Positions 13,201 to 23,800 of a DNA stretch of 64,000 nt are shown in pieces. The notes under the pieces are model-generated. The model searched no databases. It had not been told where the DNA came from and saw only the letters and a list, made by a program, of their open reading frames with translations. Both the position numbers and the translations under genes were made by a program. Each line of letters begins with the position of its first letter. Positions within the stretch are counted from its first letter, which is position 1. This DNA is from Lophius americanus (Eukaryota; Chordata; Actinopteri; Lophiiformes; Lophiidae). The DNA lies in NCBI GenBank assembly GCA_037951165.1, contig JBBDHG010000026.1:4605501-4669500 (forward strand), read 5' to 3'.

Positions 13201-15071
13201 AAGGTATTAATCCTTTATCACCTGTGGAAGTCCTCAACTTCCTGGGTTCATCCTGGTGATGTGCCCAATGGTACCAGCTAAGTTTCTGCAGAATTCTTAG
13301 AATAGTTTTGTATCATCCTGCTAATAGACAAAAAAAACAAAAAAACAAATCCAGCAGCAAGAGGAAGGGGAAAAAAGAAGTAGGCAAGTGTAGAAAAATG
13401 AAGATAAATAAAATCCAGCTTTGTCATCTGCTGCTGCCATTGTGGGTTTCTCCTTAACTGACTCCTCCTCAGACTGATGGGACAGGGAAACTGAACCTGC
13501 AGGAGTTCAAACACCTGTGGAGGAAGGTCAAGGCGTGGCAGGTAGGACTGTTTAAGTGATCGGCGCTCACGATAAACAAACCAACATGCCATGTTACTAC
13601 CTTCTATCTCCTTTTGTGCTTCCAGCTGATCTTCAAACGTTACGTTAAAGACAAATCCTCCTCCATCAGTAGTTTTGAAATGAGGAACGCTGTTAAAGAT
13701 GCAGGTGAGCATCATGAGCCCTTACCAGATGTTTTTCTGTGCATGTGTGCATTTAAATGTTTAGATTGAATTAATTTATGAATCTTATAAAACAGCCTAA
13801 TGCTTGAATTCAAGTCACAAATTAAATTTCAGACTTCCTTGCTCCTTGATACAATTCTGTAACGTGTCGATCATGAACCTGATCTCCACTTTTTCTACTC
13901 CACACAAAGGATTCCACCTTAACAACCAGCTATATAACATCATCGCCATGCGCTATGCAGACGAACATCTCAACATCAACTTTGACAGTTACATCTGCTG
14001 TTTCGTGCGACTTGAGGGAATGTTCAGTAAGTACATGCTGGTCCTCCAGAACCAGGGGTTCCTACAAAGGCATGTTTAAAACACAGTTAAAATGTTCTTC
14101 TAGATGTAAAAGATGTAGGCCTCAGCGTAGCAAATAACCTCCTGCTTTTAGCCGAGTCACTGCCGATAGAATTACAGAATATTTTCATGAAACTTTGCTT
14201 GGCTACATTTAATAGCATCAGTTGATGCCTTAGTTCAAGGTTTGTGAAGAGATGAAGGTTACTTCTTGTGTGTCTGTCTCACAGGGGCTTTTAATGCTTT
14301 TGACAAAGATGGAGATGGAATAATCAAACTCAATGTCCTGGAGGTAAGCATTACAATATGATATTCTGGGTCTGTGAAGGTTCATTCTTCGCCACAGAAA
14401 ATATTTCAGACAATTCATCAATTGAAATGTTTATTATTACAGCAGCAGATCACAATCTGAGTTTGATGTCTCTGCTCTGACCTCATCACTCCCCTTAGAT
14501 ATGTGTTTACATGAGATATTGGAGAACGAGGACCAAACGTCTGAAACAGCAGGGACCATTAGACACACAGAGCAGCAGCGGCACTGAGAGGCCGAAGGAA
14601 AGAAGGGAATGTGTTGCAATTTGAATAGACGGCCATATTGGAAGGGTGTGCTTGATGACAAATGAAGATGTCCTGTGTTTATGTGTCATGAATAGAGTTG
14701 AGTTAGGCAGAGAAAACACCAGTCCAGTGCCTCATCATTCTGAACTAGAGAGAAACAAATGACTTCAGCTTTGTGACGCTAAAGCACTCCGTAATGTTCT
14801 CGTCAAAGTTTATTTATACAGCACATTTAAACAACCAAGTGGGTTGAACAAAGTGCTGAACAGATATGATTGATAAAATAATAGCAGAAAAAACAGATCA
14901 AATAAACGGTTAAAAATCAAGGAGGATAAAATAACATAAAATAAGCATTAAAATAAACATATCACTGATAAGTTTGTGCATGCTTTATGTATTCTATTGA
15001 ATCAAAGTTTGTGCTCATGTGTTTTTGTTTCGCTCTGTTTACAGTGGCTTCAGCTGACGATGTACTCTTAA
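1..15071 (+). CDS. capn3: Calpain-3 (muscle calpain), 5'-truncated by window edge
   Basis: Calcium-dependent cysteine protease of the sarcomere and cytosol; in mammals it binds titin and its loss causes limb-girdle dystrophy (family knowledge). Exons read: 1-146, 3449-3518, 3993-4111, 4472-4605, 4852-5020, 6219-6302, 6395-6486, 6975-7052, 7648-7808, 8862-9031, 9114-9125, 9480-9688, 9823-9859, 10735-10818, 12173-12250, 12341-12398, 12471-12535, 13473-13541, 13626-13704, 13910-14026, 14285-14343, 15045-15071. All have GT/AG borders and phases close to 704 codons plus TAA. Cys, His and Asn of the catalytic triad are present. The IS2-type segment PIVFVSDRA marks it as calpain-3 and not calpain-1/2. 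The IS1 segment is absent and one EF-hand is degraded. The first coding exon starts upstream of the window. A teleost capn3a/capn3b distinction cannot be made here. Confidence 0.95.
1153..1184. repeat. (ACAG)n microsatellite
   Basis: Eight near-perfect tetranucleotide units in a capn3 intron. Confidence 0.9.
1810..1880. repeat. ATA-rich tail repeat
   Basis: (ATA)n followed by TTTATAATTCACTTTACATT and TGGATCAAATCT. Related sequences are at 9310-9375 and 60122-60180 and, inverted, at 47590-47655. Confidence 0.6.
2420..2460. repeat. (TTATC)n microsatellite
   Basis: About eight tandem TTATC pentanucleotides (rotations of CTTAT) in a capn3 intron. Confidence 0.9.
3449..7052 (+). CDS. capn3: capn3 protease core exons (PC1/PC2)
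   Basis: Seven exons encode the papain-like protease core. The nucleophile motif QGELGDCW spans the 3518/3993 splice, with the catalytic Cys codon at 3998-4000. The His lies in GLVRGHAYS (codon 6273-6275), and the Asn in RLRNPWG (codon 6443-6445). Exon sizes 70, 119, 134, 169, 84, 92 and 78 nt match, from memory, human CAPN3 exons 2-5 and 7-9 (86 nt for the sixth). The 144-nt human exon 6 carrying IS1 is the one not found; the 169-nt exon ending in GCSID at 5020 joins in phase to the exon at 6219. The acceptor at 6218 was chosen for phase; a second AG at 6227-6228 would give a start three codons later. Confidence 0.93.
3627..3800 (-). mobile_element. Tc1-like transposon end remnant
   Basis: GTGAAAAAGT followed by CTCTAC..., GTGTCAGACCTTCAACCAAA and an AT-rich tail resemble the terminal region of fish Tc1-like elements, and the same tail recurs at 11150-11240. 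No transposase part remains. Assigned from memory of the family, so tentative. Confidence 0.45.
5560..6000 (+). repeat. Unclassified dispersed repeat, copy 1
   Basis: Shares GAAATATGAACTTTTAGA, the order TGGTCGAGAAAAT / CCGAAAACTTTTGG / GATAAAACTC, TTCTATGGGTGTAT and GATCCATAAAATAGTTTTTG with the copies at 9960 and 57590. It is in a capn3 intron, at the place where the IS1 exon would be expected. Confidence 0.7.
7193..7296. repeat. (TA)n microsatellite with ATAGATATAG interruptions
   Basis: About 100 bp of TA dinucleotides broken by ATAGATATAGA segments. It is almost fully self-complementary and could extrude or slip. Confidence 0.9.
7648..9859 (+). CDS. capn3: capn3 C2-like domain exons
   Basis: Five exons encode the calpain-type beta-sandwich (former domain III). 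They carry the conserved GRWVRGSSAGGCRNFPDTFW stretch across the 7808/8862 junction, the acidic loop EEDDDAEQG, and LPPGEYVIIPTTFEPHEEGE near 9590-9650. The exon at 9114-9125 is only 12 nt (VPKE) with clean splice sites on both sides. The segment ends at ENTIGSDQTQ, where the IS2 linker begins. The acidic loop is where calcium or lipid is thought to act on calpain cores (family knowledge). Confidence 0.93.
7836..7990 (+). repeat. Common fish repeat of the TTACCTCCGCC type
   Basis: TATTACCTCCGCCTGC followed by TTTGTTTGTTTGTCGGTTAG and GATTACACAAAAACTACTGA is a frequent teleost interspersed repeat. A related copy is at 22680-22800. Confidence 0.65.
8098..8120. repeat. (GGT)n microsatellite
   Basis: About seven GGT triplets in a capn3 intron. 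Confidence 0.85.
9310..9375. repeat. ATA-rich tail repeat
   Basis: AATAATTATATTTTTGG, TACTTTACATTTGAATCAAA and TCTC follow the same pattern as the copy at 1810. Confidence 0.55.
9960..10230 (+). repeat. Unclassified dispersed repeat, copy 2
   Basis: Contains AGAAATGATGGCTAAAAACT, GAGCTCCCCCTAGTGTTGG, GTGGGTATAAAA, GATCCATGAAATATTTTTGA and GCGATTCCATAG in the same order as copies 1 and 3. It is in a capn3 intron. Confidence 0.7.
10735..12250 (+). CDS. capn3: capn3 IS2-type linker exons
   Basis: Exons 10735-10818 and 12173-12250 encode PIVFVSDRARANKEIEHEG, then a Lys/Glu-rich stretch ending KQFRAIYQKISGE. This corresponds to the calpain-3-specific IS2 insertion, which holds the titin-binding and nuclear-localisation region in mammals. 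Compared with human CAPN3 (from memory) the 18-nt Lys-rich exon 15 is not visible, and the next exon is 84 nt where human has 114 nt, so IS2 is shortened. A decayed Tc1 transposon sits in the intron between the two exons. Confidence 0.85.
11150..11985 (-). mobile_element. Decayed Tc1-like transposon
   Basis: On the - strand the stretch follows a fish Tc1-like transposase gene from its C-terminal part inward. Recognisable + strand pieces are GCAACAACTGCAACCAAACA (about 11388), GGTGGACGTACTCTTCCGC (about 11551), GGATCACTGTCTTCC (about 11573), TTACACCAAATGTAACTGGA (about 11763) and ATCAAGGTGTGTTCTGGCAA (about 11854). No long ORF survives. It lies inside the capn3 intron between the two IS2 exons. 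Confidence 0.8.
12341..15071 (+). CDS. capn3: capn3 penta-EF-hand domain exons
   Basis: Exons at 12341, 12471, 13473, 13626, 13910, 14285 and 15045 encode the C-terminal penta-EF-hand domain that binds calcium and dimerises calpain-3. The second EF loop DTDGTGKLNLQE (12533-13505 spliced) and the last loop DKDGDGIIKLNV look intact. The third loop, normally Asp at position 1 and Gly at 6, reads VKDKSSSISSFE, so it has lost its first ligand and its glycine. The last exon has seven sense codons (WLQLTMYS... in frame to the TAA at 15069-15071). Exon lengths 58, 65, 69, 79, 117, 59 and 27 nt match the mammalian gene as I remember it. Confidence 0.92.
14815..14990. repeat. Dispersed repeat resembling a fish LINE tail
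   Basis: TTTATTTATACAGCACATTT followed by AAACAACCAAGTGGGTTGAACAAAGTGCTG is a familiar fish interspersed repeat; here it lies in the last capn3 intron. Exact family not assignable by eye. Confidence 0.55.
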
Positions 15072-17466
15072 ATCTCCATTACTGATGTCATCGCAGACAG
15101 CTGGCACGCAGATTCATGATATAAAGGAAGTATTTTTGCAGATTTTGTGGCTCCAAAAAAGTGAAAATTGCAGGTTTCTTTCTGCCATTGGTAAAGCTAT
15201 GGTGGGTTAATTTCAACTTTATCTTTGCTTATTTTCATATGACTTAAATCATGTACGTATGTGATAACGCCGATTCCTGAACCACCAGCAGGTTCCTACA
15301 CGGAGGGCGACAGACTAGATTGTATTGAAGTCAGTGTAACCTGATGATTTGACATCAGGGCTGAGCATGAAACAAGGAGGTGATGTAATGATTATTTAGG
15401 CAGATGTTTCTACAAATAAAGACTTGACCTTTGCTGCTAGTTTGTATGATGTAAACAAAACAAGTTTACTTAGAACTACCAGTGTTGACAATGTTTGGAT
15501 ATGAGAGCTGAGTGAATTCTCATTTTGTCTTATAAACCTTTTGAGAAATATCGACTAAGTACTGAATGTTTTAATAAAGCCGAGGTGAATGATATAAATA
15601 CACTCTTTATTGCTGCATGTAAACGAACACTAGATATTATACACCAATCAAATTCCCACAGTGTACATAGTATCATAGAACCACTTGATTATGTCAGTTT
15701 CTTCCATTGCTGGAAAGGAGAAATGTGTTTTAGAATATGTGTTCCACATGATCATACAAGAGGATAAAGAAAGGGTCAAGAATGAATAGCAAGGAAATGT
15801 GAAAAGGTTGTTTAAGATGGAGCAAATCATTTCCTTACAGTTTACAAATATCAAAACTTGAGTATACTGCAAACCAAAAAAGGCCGATGGAAGTACAAAT
15901 TCTATTATTTACCCATAAGGCACACGTTTTAAACATCTACAAGTTTAGGGCTGGGCATGTCATACAAAATGTTGAATATTAAAGTGTAATGTCATGGTTT
16001 TGACAGCTGCATCCCGTTTCTGCCGTGGCATCATTCTAAATTACAAGCAGTAATAGTGCATTCTTCTCGTTAAAAGTGGTTTCAAACCACCTGTTGTTGC
16101 ATTACCACCACCTGCATTAATACAGGGAACCACTAAAAACAGGGGAAAACACATTATGAAATTATTGAAATGAGGACTTGAAATGTGAATGAAGCTTTTT
16201 TTTAGTCGCCAGTTCATCACGGCTTCGTTTTAAATAATGTTTATATAATCAAAGCGATAAGGAACAATAGGGCTAAGCGATTCTGGATTAAATGAGAATC
16301 ACAATTTTCAATTTGTTGGACGTGACTAATGGATAAAGGTTCTACAAAACAAACTGAATGTATGGTGCTGCAAGATACAACAGACATGAAAGTGTTATGG
16401 AACGATGACCTCAAGCCTCATTCAATCGTGCCTCTTCATCAATCATCATTGTCTACCTGGTGTCACATGAGAAACTAAAAGGGTCCATGCACAAATCTGC
16501 GTGTGACCCAGACACTAAGCACTAAAGTCCCTGTTCGGCTGCTCATCCTTTCAGAGCAGACTAACTGCCGTAGAAGACTTCGGAGAAATGAGAAGCTTTT
16601 GTGAAACCGTCACATTTACCCAGTGGTACAAAGACAGGAGACACACTTTATGTGACTTGATGACGTTTAGGAGCATCAAGAAGCTGCCACTTCTCTTTGG
16701 CCGTGTGACTCTGCCTGTCCTACACGAGCACACCTGTGTTGAGCATAAAAACTGTGTGCAAAGGTCAGTTAAGGGTGCACAATATACGCTTTTCACAATT
16801 TCTTCTCCTGTGACACCAGGAGATCCCTCGTGGTGACATTTATATATTTGCCACATTGGTTGCAATAACTGTAATCATCTTTTCTGAATCCAAAGACCTT
16901 CCATGCATCAGAATGTGAGACGTGATTTCTATAGAAGCACAGTGCAGTTTATTGAATTCATCTCATTCTCACCTGCACCAGCAGGGTTTCCTTCTGGATT
17001 CATTCTGTTGTAGTTTTCTTTAACACTGGTTGACAGATTTTCCCTTCCCTAATCTGCTGGTTCCCCTCTCAATTTCAATTTTTAAAGGCTTAATTGTCAT
17101 TAACATAGACATTCACGTTATCGCCCAAACAAAACGCACTTGATCTATATAAAAACAGAAGAACACTGGATATAAAGTTAAACATAATCAGGGGACATTT
17201 TAGTTAATACTAGATCAACCTCACATCCAACAAAACCTTTCTCGCTCTGCCATGCTGAGTTTATGTTGCATCATTGATTTGTGTCAGTCGTGCAGTTATG
17301 CGATCCTGCATAAATGAGATGTCTGAACTTTCATTACATTTAATGGCCCAGCCCTACTTTCAATGGAAAATAAAACAGAAAAAAAAACATTGAAGAACTA
17401 TGAAACCAAAACGACAAATCAAAAAATCTGATATTTTGTAATGGATGAATCACCTCACGACTGCGG
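15072..17466. other. capn3/znf106 convergent intergenic region
   Basis: The two genes end tail to tail here. No ORF in the stretch resembles a known protein; the readings near 15525-15767 and 16551-16865 have no splice context or recognisable motif. The region must hold both 3' UTRs. A perfect 11-bp inverted repeat TAGGGCTGGGC (15946-15956) / GCCCAGCCCTA (17346-17356) brackets most of it and could be the remains of DNA-transposon ends. Confidence 0.6.
15415..15420 (+). promoter_or_regulatory. Likely capn3 poly(A) signal
   Basis: AATAAA lies about 345 nt after the capn3 stop codon, at the end of a region without a long ORF. It is the first canonical hexamer I see after the stop. This is an inference from position only. 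Confidence 0.45.
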
Positions 17467-17832
17467 TCAAACTTGTTCGTCGTGGTCATTCTCCATGTGG
17501 CTCTGCATGTGTTCAGGAAGCTCCTGCAGGTAAAACACAAACAAAAGATGTCTCTTTTGATAACAAGAGGCTTAACATACGATTAGTTATGACCTGAGAA
17601 CACATAGCTTAGCTTATTTGCTATCTTAACTTCAATCGTTTCTGAAAAAAATAAATTAATATTGTTCAGTTTGTTAGTTTATTACCTGCATGACTGACTG
17701 CTGAGTGGAAAAGAAAGTATTGCAGCCTCTCCAGCGACAAGTGACTGTCTCCAGATTGGGGTTGGTGTGATCTCCAACCAGGTGCTGCATAAGATGCTCC
17801 GCCATGCCGAAAATCAGAGGACAGTTCTGCCA
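17467..17832 (-). CDS. znf106: znf106 C-terminal zinc-finger exons
   Basis: After the propeller the reading continues CRWQNCPLIFGMAEHLMQHL across the 19030/17832 junction, then CRWRGCNTFFSTQQSVMQ and ELPEHMQSHMEND, ending in TGA at 17467-17469. The spacing C-x4-C...H...H occurs twice, as in the tail of mammalian ZNF106. The intron just upstream (17833-19029) holds a reverse-transcriptase fragment. Confidence 0.85.
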
Positions 17833-20800
17833 CTAAACAGGGGATAAAGGTACCAGACATTTGTCAAGCCACAATGCAATCAGAACACATTAAGATGTTA
17901 TAATCATTAAATGTTTTCCAGAACAATTCTCAAAAATTAGATTTAAAGAGTTGAAGAAAAGAGCTTTGTAGATCATGTCTACAACCCTTTTTTGCCTTTA
18001 CTTACTTGCCTTCTTATGCAATGAAATTGCATGCCAATATTTTTTTCAAAATGTTTCTCAAGGTAGGATTGAAACCAATTTAGGGCGGCGGCAGTGAGTC
18101 CAGTGGTGTGATTTAGGCGGTGTAGGAGTATTCTATTGGGAACTGTGTCGAAGGCAGCAGACAAATCAAGGAGAATCAGGAGGGAAGGTGAACCAGCATC
18201 TGCTGCCATCACTAGGTCATTTGTGACTCTAAGCAGAGCTGTTTCTGTGCTGTGGGCGGAGCCAAAACCAGACTGAAAGGTTTCAAAGAGGTTGTTGTAT
18301 TTGAGGGGGTCCTGGAGGTGGGCAGCAGCTACTTTTTCAAGAACTTTGGAGAGGAATGGGAGTTTGGAAATGGGCCTGTAATTTGCTAATTTAATTTTGT
18401 TAGTACATTAATACTTAGTAATAGCATATTAATTAGAGCTGGATTGTGCTGAACAACTCTGCTTGTTCTTGTTCTGTTTGGTCTACAATAAGCGAATGCG
18501 GATACAACAATCAGCAATAACGTTAAAATCACCTGCCTAATTTTTTGTAAGTTCACTTTTTGTTGCCAAAGCAGCTCTGTGATGCACTGATAATGTTCTG
18601 TCAGAAATCAGCATGAACTTGTTCAGAATATGTGTGAAACCTTCGGAGCCCATGATTCTGTTAACGGTGTCTTTCCTTGGGCCAGTTCTGTTAGGCACTA
18701 ACCCCTTCAGACTGGAAACAACCAACAAGACCTGCAGTGATGGAGATGCTCTGACTTGGTCGTCTAGCCATCATAATCTTTACAACTTCAGGACAAAATG
18801 TTCACATTTTGCCTAACATATCCCCCCCATTGTAAATGAGATAATCAATGTTATGTGACTTCACCTGTCAAATGTTATACTGTTATGGCTGATGGTGTTA
18901 CCCATTTTGCAAATTTACATTGCAATAAGAGTTTACACAAAAATGTTGGTAGAAACCACATTTTGATTATAGTTGCCTTAAAATATCAAAATATTTCGCT
19001 GAGATTCTCTCTGTAAAATGAGTTCTTACCCTGCAGGGGTGGTTATTCGTCAAGTTGAGCTTCACAGCTTGAACACTGCCATCATCGCAGCCTGTGTAGA
19101 TCTGGGAGGGATGAATAATGACTGATAACATAAGTCAAAAACCATATTGGTGACAAAAGTTATATGTCATGCAAGCTTAGATAAATCCAAAAGAAATTTA
19201 GGTTTGCATCTTTTTAAGTCCACGCACCACATCATTATGTACAGCCATGCTCATCACCATATCACTGTGACCCCCATACACCTGCAGGCAGTCATGGGTC
19301 TAAACAGAAAAAGATTGACATAATAACATATGGATTGTAAACAAAACAATAGACACATGATTTATCTGCAAAACATTTAAGTAAATATTTACAAGCTTCA
19401 AGGAGACATATTTAAGATCTTTCTAAACGGTATCCTGCATTGAATGTAGGATGTGTCTGATTGTGCCTCACTTTACACTTCAAGTGGGAACTATGAAAAG
19501 TCTGACTGTAATCAAATAAAAAAATAGTCTTCTACAATCAAGTGAAGCCAAATGAACTGAATGAAAGAGATTTAATAGTAAAAAATCATTGCTGTTTGTG
19601 ACTTGAAGTCTTAAGAGGAAAAACAGAACTCAGCATCAAACAGTCAGTAACCAACATAATACTAAAAACAGAAGTAATAAATACTGTACCTGTTTGTCAT
19701 ACACATGGACCAGTTTATCAAGACTGGCAGTTGCCATCACATTCCCCAGCACGGCTATGCATGTGACGCCCTGAGAGTGACCCTTATAGACCCGAAGCAA
19801 CTCACCAGTCTGCAGATAAAAGACAAAATAATGTTGACAACGACTGCTAAAACACCAACAAACTAAAACCCAAACCAAGATGGATGAATTTAGACATTTT
19901 AGCATTGTGAATCGAGATTATACTACTAACATTTGTGCAGAACTTTAGAGACACAGGAAACATTAAGATTTGTTTATTTGCCATGTTAAAAGTCATCAAA
20001 ACAAACTTGAAGTGCGTCTCCATCAATACTCAGATGATTTACTTACGTGGATGTTGTGGGCGTGAACAGACGCGTCACTGGAGCCGCTGTAAACCAGGTC
20101 ATTCACCACCTGACAAAAACATCAAACAACAACGGAAGAAGAATAAAACACATCTGATGTTAGACATAAAATTATGTTCTTGATTATTTGAATCAATATT
20201 GAGGTTACACGTAGTTATCAGAATTAGTTGTTGATTTAATGAACAGTCAGGTTATGTACAGCTCCAATGTTTTGCTTGAAAATAGGTCAGCGCTCATAGC
20301 AAAGAATCTAACAAATGTGAAATCCCTCTCTATTCCCCCTAAATATTTTATCTACAGCATAGCATAACTTTGGAAAACGACTGCACAGGGGAATAAATAC
20401 TTGTTTGTCCCGATTCTTCACCATTTCCTGAAGCTTTCATAACTCAGAGTGTTTATTGGACACATATCTCTTGCCAACTGGAATATGAGTGCATTAGCGT
20501 GTCTTTGTGAGCTGGATATATGGAGTGACTTCCTGTAAAGGGTTGCTGTTATTGATGTCATGGGTCGTGTTAGCAAGGTTGTTCTGGCCTTTATCACACT
20601 GCAGTTTGTGGCATGTTTTTAAGTCGTTAAACAAGTTAGTTGTGATGCCTTTTGGTGAAGACACAACTCAAAAGGTTCATCTTTGCATTGATTTTTCTCA
20701 TCTATCATCCCTTGGCCTGAATCTGAAATATTTCCAAACAACAATTGATGATCCCCAAGGGACACGTTCTTCACCCTCTACCCCTCCAGACATTTGAATT

Positions 20801-23800
20801 TTATTTCTGCTATCTGTTGTATGTTAGAGATACCCTTCTGATGTTAACATTAGTCTTCTGGACTGCATCAAGGAAATGATGCCTTGATGCAGTCGGCAGC
20901 ACAGTACAGAGTTCAGATGCAAAGCAAATCAAGTGCACTCTTAAACCATGCCTTTGCAGCGGAGAGTTCAAACATCAATATAACATATATAGATATATAT
21001 ATCTACATAATATAGATCATTTACATTTAAGTGTGGGGAGCTAAAATCATGGTTGAAATATGAATTATCTGTGCAGTCATATCTGATATACAGGTGAGGA
21101 CATCTTTAACGATCTACATTTTCTTCTACAAGACATTGACATTTTACAATTTTCGTCTACACATGCAAAAATTAATACATTGGGTTTTATGAAGAATCAA
21201 ACACAAGTAAAAATGTCCCCAATTATTTCATCTCAAAAATAATTGATCAAAGTTTAGAAATCAAATTTCTCGGAAGTACGTTCATCTCCTCACCGTAATA
21301 CATAGGACATTTTTGGTGTGGCCCTCCAGCGAGCGCAGCAGCAGGCCGTTCTTGGCGTCCCGTACGCTGATGGTGCTGTCATAGGAGCCGACCAGCAGCA
21401 CTCGGCGGGCGCCCTCCTGCGCTGTGGCTAGGCAGCTCACACCTCTTGGGCCATGACACTCAAACACATCCAACTGCTTCAGAGTCTAAACAGGAAGAAA
21501 GACAGAAAACGTGAAAGAGGGAGGTTAATTAGCCCAGAACAATTTCAATCCGTAGAATGATAGGGACACGTATGCTCTAAAAACATGAGTCATAATTTGA
21601 GTAAAATAAACACAGTCAAGATAAAGCAACCAACGTCTCAGTAGTCTTCAGTTTTTTCTTTTGCTCACCTTTAAATCAGAGCTGGCCACTGATCCGTTAG
21701 TGAGTCCAACAAACAGAATGTTCCAGGCGATGTGTAAACACAACACGCCGTCTGGCAGAGAGATCTGCTTCAGACACTTGCGAGACTGGAGGTGTCAGGA
21801 GGAAAAAACGTATCACAAAATTAAGACAAGGTCCACATGGTATAAAACGACAAAAGGTAAATAATAACACTGAAACCTTTCCTACATAAAGTACAAAATG
21901 CTTAGTGAATAATGAGACATATTTGTGGTTACAGCTTTGACTTGGTCAGCAGAATTTAGATTTAAACAGAAAAAAGTACTTAAATAGGGTTGTCATCTGG
22001 ACATTTTAGCCGTGATTAATTGTTAATTTTAAGAAATAAAAAGACAATAATTGCATAAATTCATCTCATGAAGGAAAAGAGAAATTCATCGACACTTTCA
22101 AATTTATACACATTCCAATAATGGAAAATATATGAATAGTGATGGAAATCACTTTAGACTTTATTGTTCCCAAAGGGAAATTGTTTTCCACAGCACTGTA
22201 TGTCAGATCACACATTAAATAAAATAGGACATTTCTGAAAAACCTGGCTGTTTTTATGCAAATAAATGGAAAAATTATAATCATAACCCAAAATAATTCT
22301 GTTTAGCTCAAATAATCATGTTCATTCAATGTATTATTATTATTATTATGTAATAACTGAGAGCGACCTTGTGTGTGACATCTACCGCTCAAATGAGTCT
22401 ATAAGTCTCGATGTGTACGAGGAATCATTTCTTTTTAAGAAACGTGACTCAGCCAGAAATGTTGTACCTTTAAGCTGTAGGAGCGGATGGTCTTGTCGCT
22501 GGAGCCCGTGAAGAGGCGTGCAGTCATGTTAGGGGTGGATGACACCAGCAGACAGTTGACTTTGTTATTGTGACCCTTGAACACTGCTTGGCACTCTTTG
22601 CTCTGCATCCAAAAAAAATAAATCATAAGTCAATTAATGTATGCATAATATTTCATTAACTCTCATTAAAATCTTTTTATTTTTACCTCTGCCAACGAGG
22701 TTATATTTCAACCCGTTTGTTGTGTGTTTGGTTAGCTTGTAAAAGGTTTTGAAGAAAATACGGTATGGATTTCACCAAACTTTGTACAAGGACGGTGCAA
22801 AGAACTACATGGGAATAAGTCCTGCAATGCAATATATTTTATTAGTATATCTTTTAATATATTAGATATATGTTCTTTTCATACAAATTTGTAAATCTGT
22901 ATCGTTGACAGTCCTAAATTGTTCGTATTTTTTCTTTGGATATTAGGCTTATTTTGTACCATCTTTCTATGTCTGTCTGCTGCTGTGCTGTTGAAATCTC
23001 ATCTATTTATCGACCTATCTAAAGTAGGAATCCGAACACACAGTTCTTCACAGTGCGGATGAACACACAATATTAAGCAGGTGGTTATGACATTATGGCT
23101 CACAGAGTATGTAGGATTGTTTAGCCATCGTGAAGATATGCACACTTCATGTAATTTTAGTTATTTTTAATTTTACGTTATAGTTCTTGTAGCTGTCATT
23201 TTTTCATGCAAGAGGAATGTAAAAATCACTGTTCTTCAGCATACCGTAAGACTGTAGGCCCGAGCAGTGTTGTCCCCTGAGCATGTGTACAGCAGGCCCT
23301 CATGAACTTGGAGGCCGTAGACAGGGCCTGTGTGCTTCTCAAAAGCTCCCAACCACGGCTCTTCAACCTCAACCCCATCTGAACACTCTGAAAAAAGGTA
23401 GTGAACATGGAAACATTTACCTTAGGCTCTATTTCATCTTTGCCTCGAAACATGTGTGGTGAGACATTTCATGCAAGCTGGAGAGAACAGTCACCTGGAG
23501 AAGCTGTGGCATTTTCCAAAGGCACAAGCCTAGGTTCAGCTTTTCTGACCGGTCAGGAGGGAAAAGAAGTCAGCCATGTTTCATGTGTATGAACACATCA
23601 AACGCTCAATATTCAGGGTTACGAAGTCACCTCACCTATCTGTATCATTCTGCTGAGTGCTTGGAGTGCTAAGATCTACATTGTCAGACTCTTGACGTGG
23701 GTCTGGAAGGGCAGGGACATTTGAAGCAATCTCCTCATTGTCTGATTCGTTAATCTTAATCACCATCGGTCTTGAGGGCTCCACTATTTTGACAGAATGG

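Noticed and set aside
13278..13715. 145-codon - strand ORF across capn3 exons
   Set aside because: Mirror of the capn3 EF-hand exons and adjoining intron; no independent support.
20507..20797. 96-codon + strand ORF opposite znf106
   Set aside because: No recognisable similarity, no splice or promoter context; intronic DNA of znf106.
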